In this document: positions 8,050 to 8,790 of the stretch, in pieces
Layout: each line of letters starts with the position of its first letter
Numbering within the stretch: position 1 is the stretch's first letter
NCBI GenBank assembly: GCA_041584475.1
Contig: JBFHDX010000141.1
Location: 1 to 8,790, forward strand
Length of the DNA stretch: 8,790 nucleotides
Direction: 5' to 3'
DNA from: JBFHDX01 sp041584475
GTDB taxonomy: Bacteria > Pseudomonadota > Alphaproteobacteria > UBA8366 > JADFVY01
The notes under the pieces: generated by a model
Seen by the model: only the letters and a program-made list of their open reading frames with translations
Told to the model about the DNA's origin: nothing
Databases searched by the model: none
Position numbers and translations under genes: made by a program

Positions 8050-8057
8050 GGTTAACC
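8050..8057. promoter_or_regulatory. GGTTAACC palindrome, possible CtrA-like site
   Basis: A perfect 8-bp palindrome in the divergent trmFO / membrane-protein region. With AAAA at 8041-8044 it forms AAAA-N7-TTAACC, a degenerate form of the alphaproteobacterial CtrA box TTAA-N7-TTAA. A -10-like TAGCCT lies at 8067-8072. By eye, TTAA occurs only twice in the window, here and at 5265, both times as GTTAACC and upstream of a small unknown gene. Confidence 0.3.
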
Positions 8058-8104
8058 CTTTTGCCCTAGCCTGACGGTCGTTCGTAACCGCATCGGAGTC
8101 CGGC

Positions 8105-8524
8105 ATGGCCCGGCAGTTCGTCATGGCCGCCGCCATCTATCTGGTCGTCGGCGTCGCTCTCGTGGTCTGGTCGCTCTCCGGCCTCGCCGCCGGCGCGCCG
8201 CGCGACGACTGGGCGCTGATGATCGTCCTGCCGCTGGCCTGGATGTTCAGCTTCTGGCCGCTGTGGGGCGCGCTCACGATGGCCCAGCGCATGCGCGCGA
8301 TCGGCGCGACGCTCGAGCGGGTGGTCGGCCGGATCCGTGCGGGCGCAAGTCCCGACGCGGCCGACATCGGCGAGCTGGAGCGAAGCGCGACCGCGCTCGC
8401 GGCACGCGAGAGCGGCCTGCCCGAGATCATCGTGCGGCCCGTCGTGCGGCGGGGCCTTGCCCGCCTCATGCAGCGGAACGGCGCCACCGCGCCCGAGGAG
8501 CCGGCGTCGCCTCGCGCGTCCTGA
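8105..8524 (+). CDS. Small two-helix membrane protein of unknown function
   Basis: A 139-residue protein that I do not recognise. It has two hydrophobic helices, about residues 7-28 and 36-58, joined by a short loop GAPRDDWA, then a cytosolic tail of about 80 residues. The positive cluster after the second helix (QRMRAIGATLERVVGRIR, 61-78) suggests both ends lie in the cytoplasm. The tail looks helical (about 60-80 and 84-102) and ends in a low-complexity, Ala/Pro-rich stretch. The start has a good ribosome site, GGAG at 8095-8098, six bases before the ATG. It is divergent from trmFO and convergent with the cyclase-like gene, so it is probably a single-gene unit. Hydrophobic pattern and ribosome site make it a likely real gene; no function can be assigned. 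Confidence 0.78.
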   Translation: MARQFVMAAAIYLVVGVALVVWSLSGLAAGAPRDDWALMIVLPLAWMFSFWPLWGALTMAQRMRAIGATLERVVGRIRAGASPDAADIGELERSATALAARESGLPEIIVRPVVRRGLARLMQRNGATAPEEPASPRAS

Positions 8525-8626
8525 TCGGCGCCGGAGCGTTATCCGGTTGGTTAGCACCAGCGCGCTGGCCACCCACAGCCCACGGTACCGTTGGGTGGTC
8601 CGGTGGGGGAGCGGGCCGGCGCCGAT
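8524..8626. repeat. Nested inverted repeats in convergent intergenic gap
   Basis: An exact 11-bp inverted repeat, ATCGGCGCCGG (8524-8534) and CCGGCGCCGAT (8616-8626), encloses 81 bp. Inside are a perfect palindrome CCAGCGCGCTGG (8557-8568) and, directly next to it, a hairpin with arms CCACCCA (8569-8575) and TGGGTGG (8592-8598) whose loop contains the perfect palindrome ACGGTACCGT (8582-8591). The block starts on the last base of the membrane-protein stop codon and ends 19 bases before the cyclase stop, so a two-way, T-run-less terminator is the simplest reading. The repeats are plain in the sequence; the function is inferred. Confidence 0.5.
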
Positions 8627-8644
8627 TCCACGTCAGCGGATGAG

Positions 8645-8790
8645 CTACGACGCGAGTGCGAAGATCTCGTGCGCCTCGCGGATGCCGCGCAGCGCGTGCT
8701 GGCCGAGGCTGCGCATCGGCTGACCGGCAAGCGCCGCGAACTCGGCCGAGACCACCAGCGGCCGATCGAGGTCGGCGCACAGGTGCTCGA
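8645..8790 (-). CDS. Probable class III adenylate/guanylate cyclase, C-terminal fragment
   Basis: On the minus strand, from the right edge to a TAG at 8647-8645, one frame encodes 47 residues: EHLCADLDRPLVVSAEFAAL, then AGQPMRSLGQHALRGIREAH, then EIFALAS. The pattern LCADLDRPLVVSAEFA followed by SLGQHALRGIREAHEIFAL is typical of the end of class III nucleotide cyclase domains in proteobacteria, where a vSxxxA helix precedes a LGxHxLRGI-E-E-F-L strand. These enzymes make cAMP or cGMP, usually under control of an N-terminal sensor or membrane domain. The catalytic residues, start and any sensor domain lie beyond the window. Recognition rests on a short tail, so the family call is probable, not certain. 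Bases 8789-8790 are a partial codon. Confidence 0.75.
   Translation of the reverse strand, partial: EHLCADLDRPLVVSAEFAALAGQPMRSLGQHALRGIREAHEIFALAS

Noticed and set aside
6308..8074. Plus-strand frame of 588 codons opposite trmFO
   Set aside because: Antisense shadow of trmFO that also overlaps the end of the glycosylase gene; Arg/Gly/Ala-rich without any recognisable motif.
8466..8780. Minus-strand frame of 104 codons at the right end
   Set aside because: It overlaps the nested repeats and the 3' end of the membrane-protein gene, is Arg/Pro-rich, and is displaced by the neighbouring frame with a recognisable cyclase ending.

Overview
The window is very GC-rich and gene-dense. Its gene order (DUF815 ATPase diverging from yajC-secD-secF, then an Mth938/NDUFAF3-like gene and an NDUFAF6-like pseudo-squalene-synthase) is the one I know from Alphaproteobacteria. 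The folate-dependent TrmFO and a class III cyclase tail fit that group. I would guess a high-GC Rhodospirillales-like alphaproteobacterium; the genus cannot be read from the sequence. There are no mobile elements, CRISPR arrays, tRNA or rRNA genes, and no coding gap longer than about 210 bp.

Layout: (1) 1-762, minus strand, 5' part of a DUF815 AAA-type ATPase that runs off the left edge. (2) 763-969, divergent control region with a promoter-like pair and two palindromes ahead of yajC. (3) 970-5211, plus strand: yajC, secD, secF and an Mth938-like gene, 14-21 bp apart, then after 79 bp the NDUFAF6-like gene. (4) 5340-5558, a small, very acidic unknown protein. (5) 5662-6555, an Fpg/Nei-family DNA glycosylase of an atypical clade, convergent with (6) trmFO on the minus strand (6590-7966). 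(7) 7967-8104, a divergent region holding a GGTTAACC palindrome. (8) 8105-8524, an unknown two-helix membrane protein. (9) 8525-8644, a convergent gap built of nested inverted repeats. (10) 8645-8790, minus strand, the last 47 residues of a probable class III adenylate/guanylate cyclase, cut by the right edge.

How the genes fit together: YajC, SecD and SecF form the accessory complex that drives late steps of Sec translocation and membrane insertion. The next two genes resemble two human respiratory complex I assembly factors, NDUFAF3 and NDUFAF6. The cluster therefore looks like a membrane-protein insertion plus complex I assembly unit. This arrangement is not unique to this window as far as I know, but it is the biologically richest signal here. 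I found no convincing wholly new system. The best unexplained items are the acidic 72-residue protein, the two-helix membrane protein, the structured yajC leader and the nested inverted repeat at the right end.
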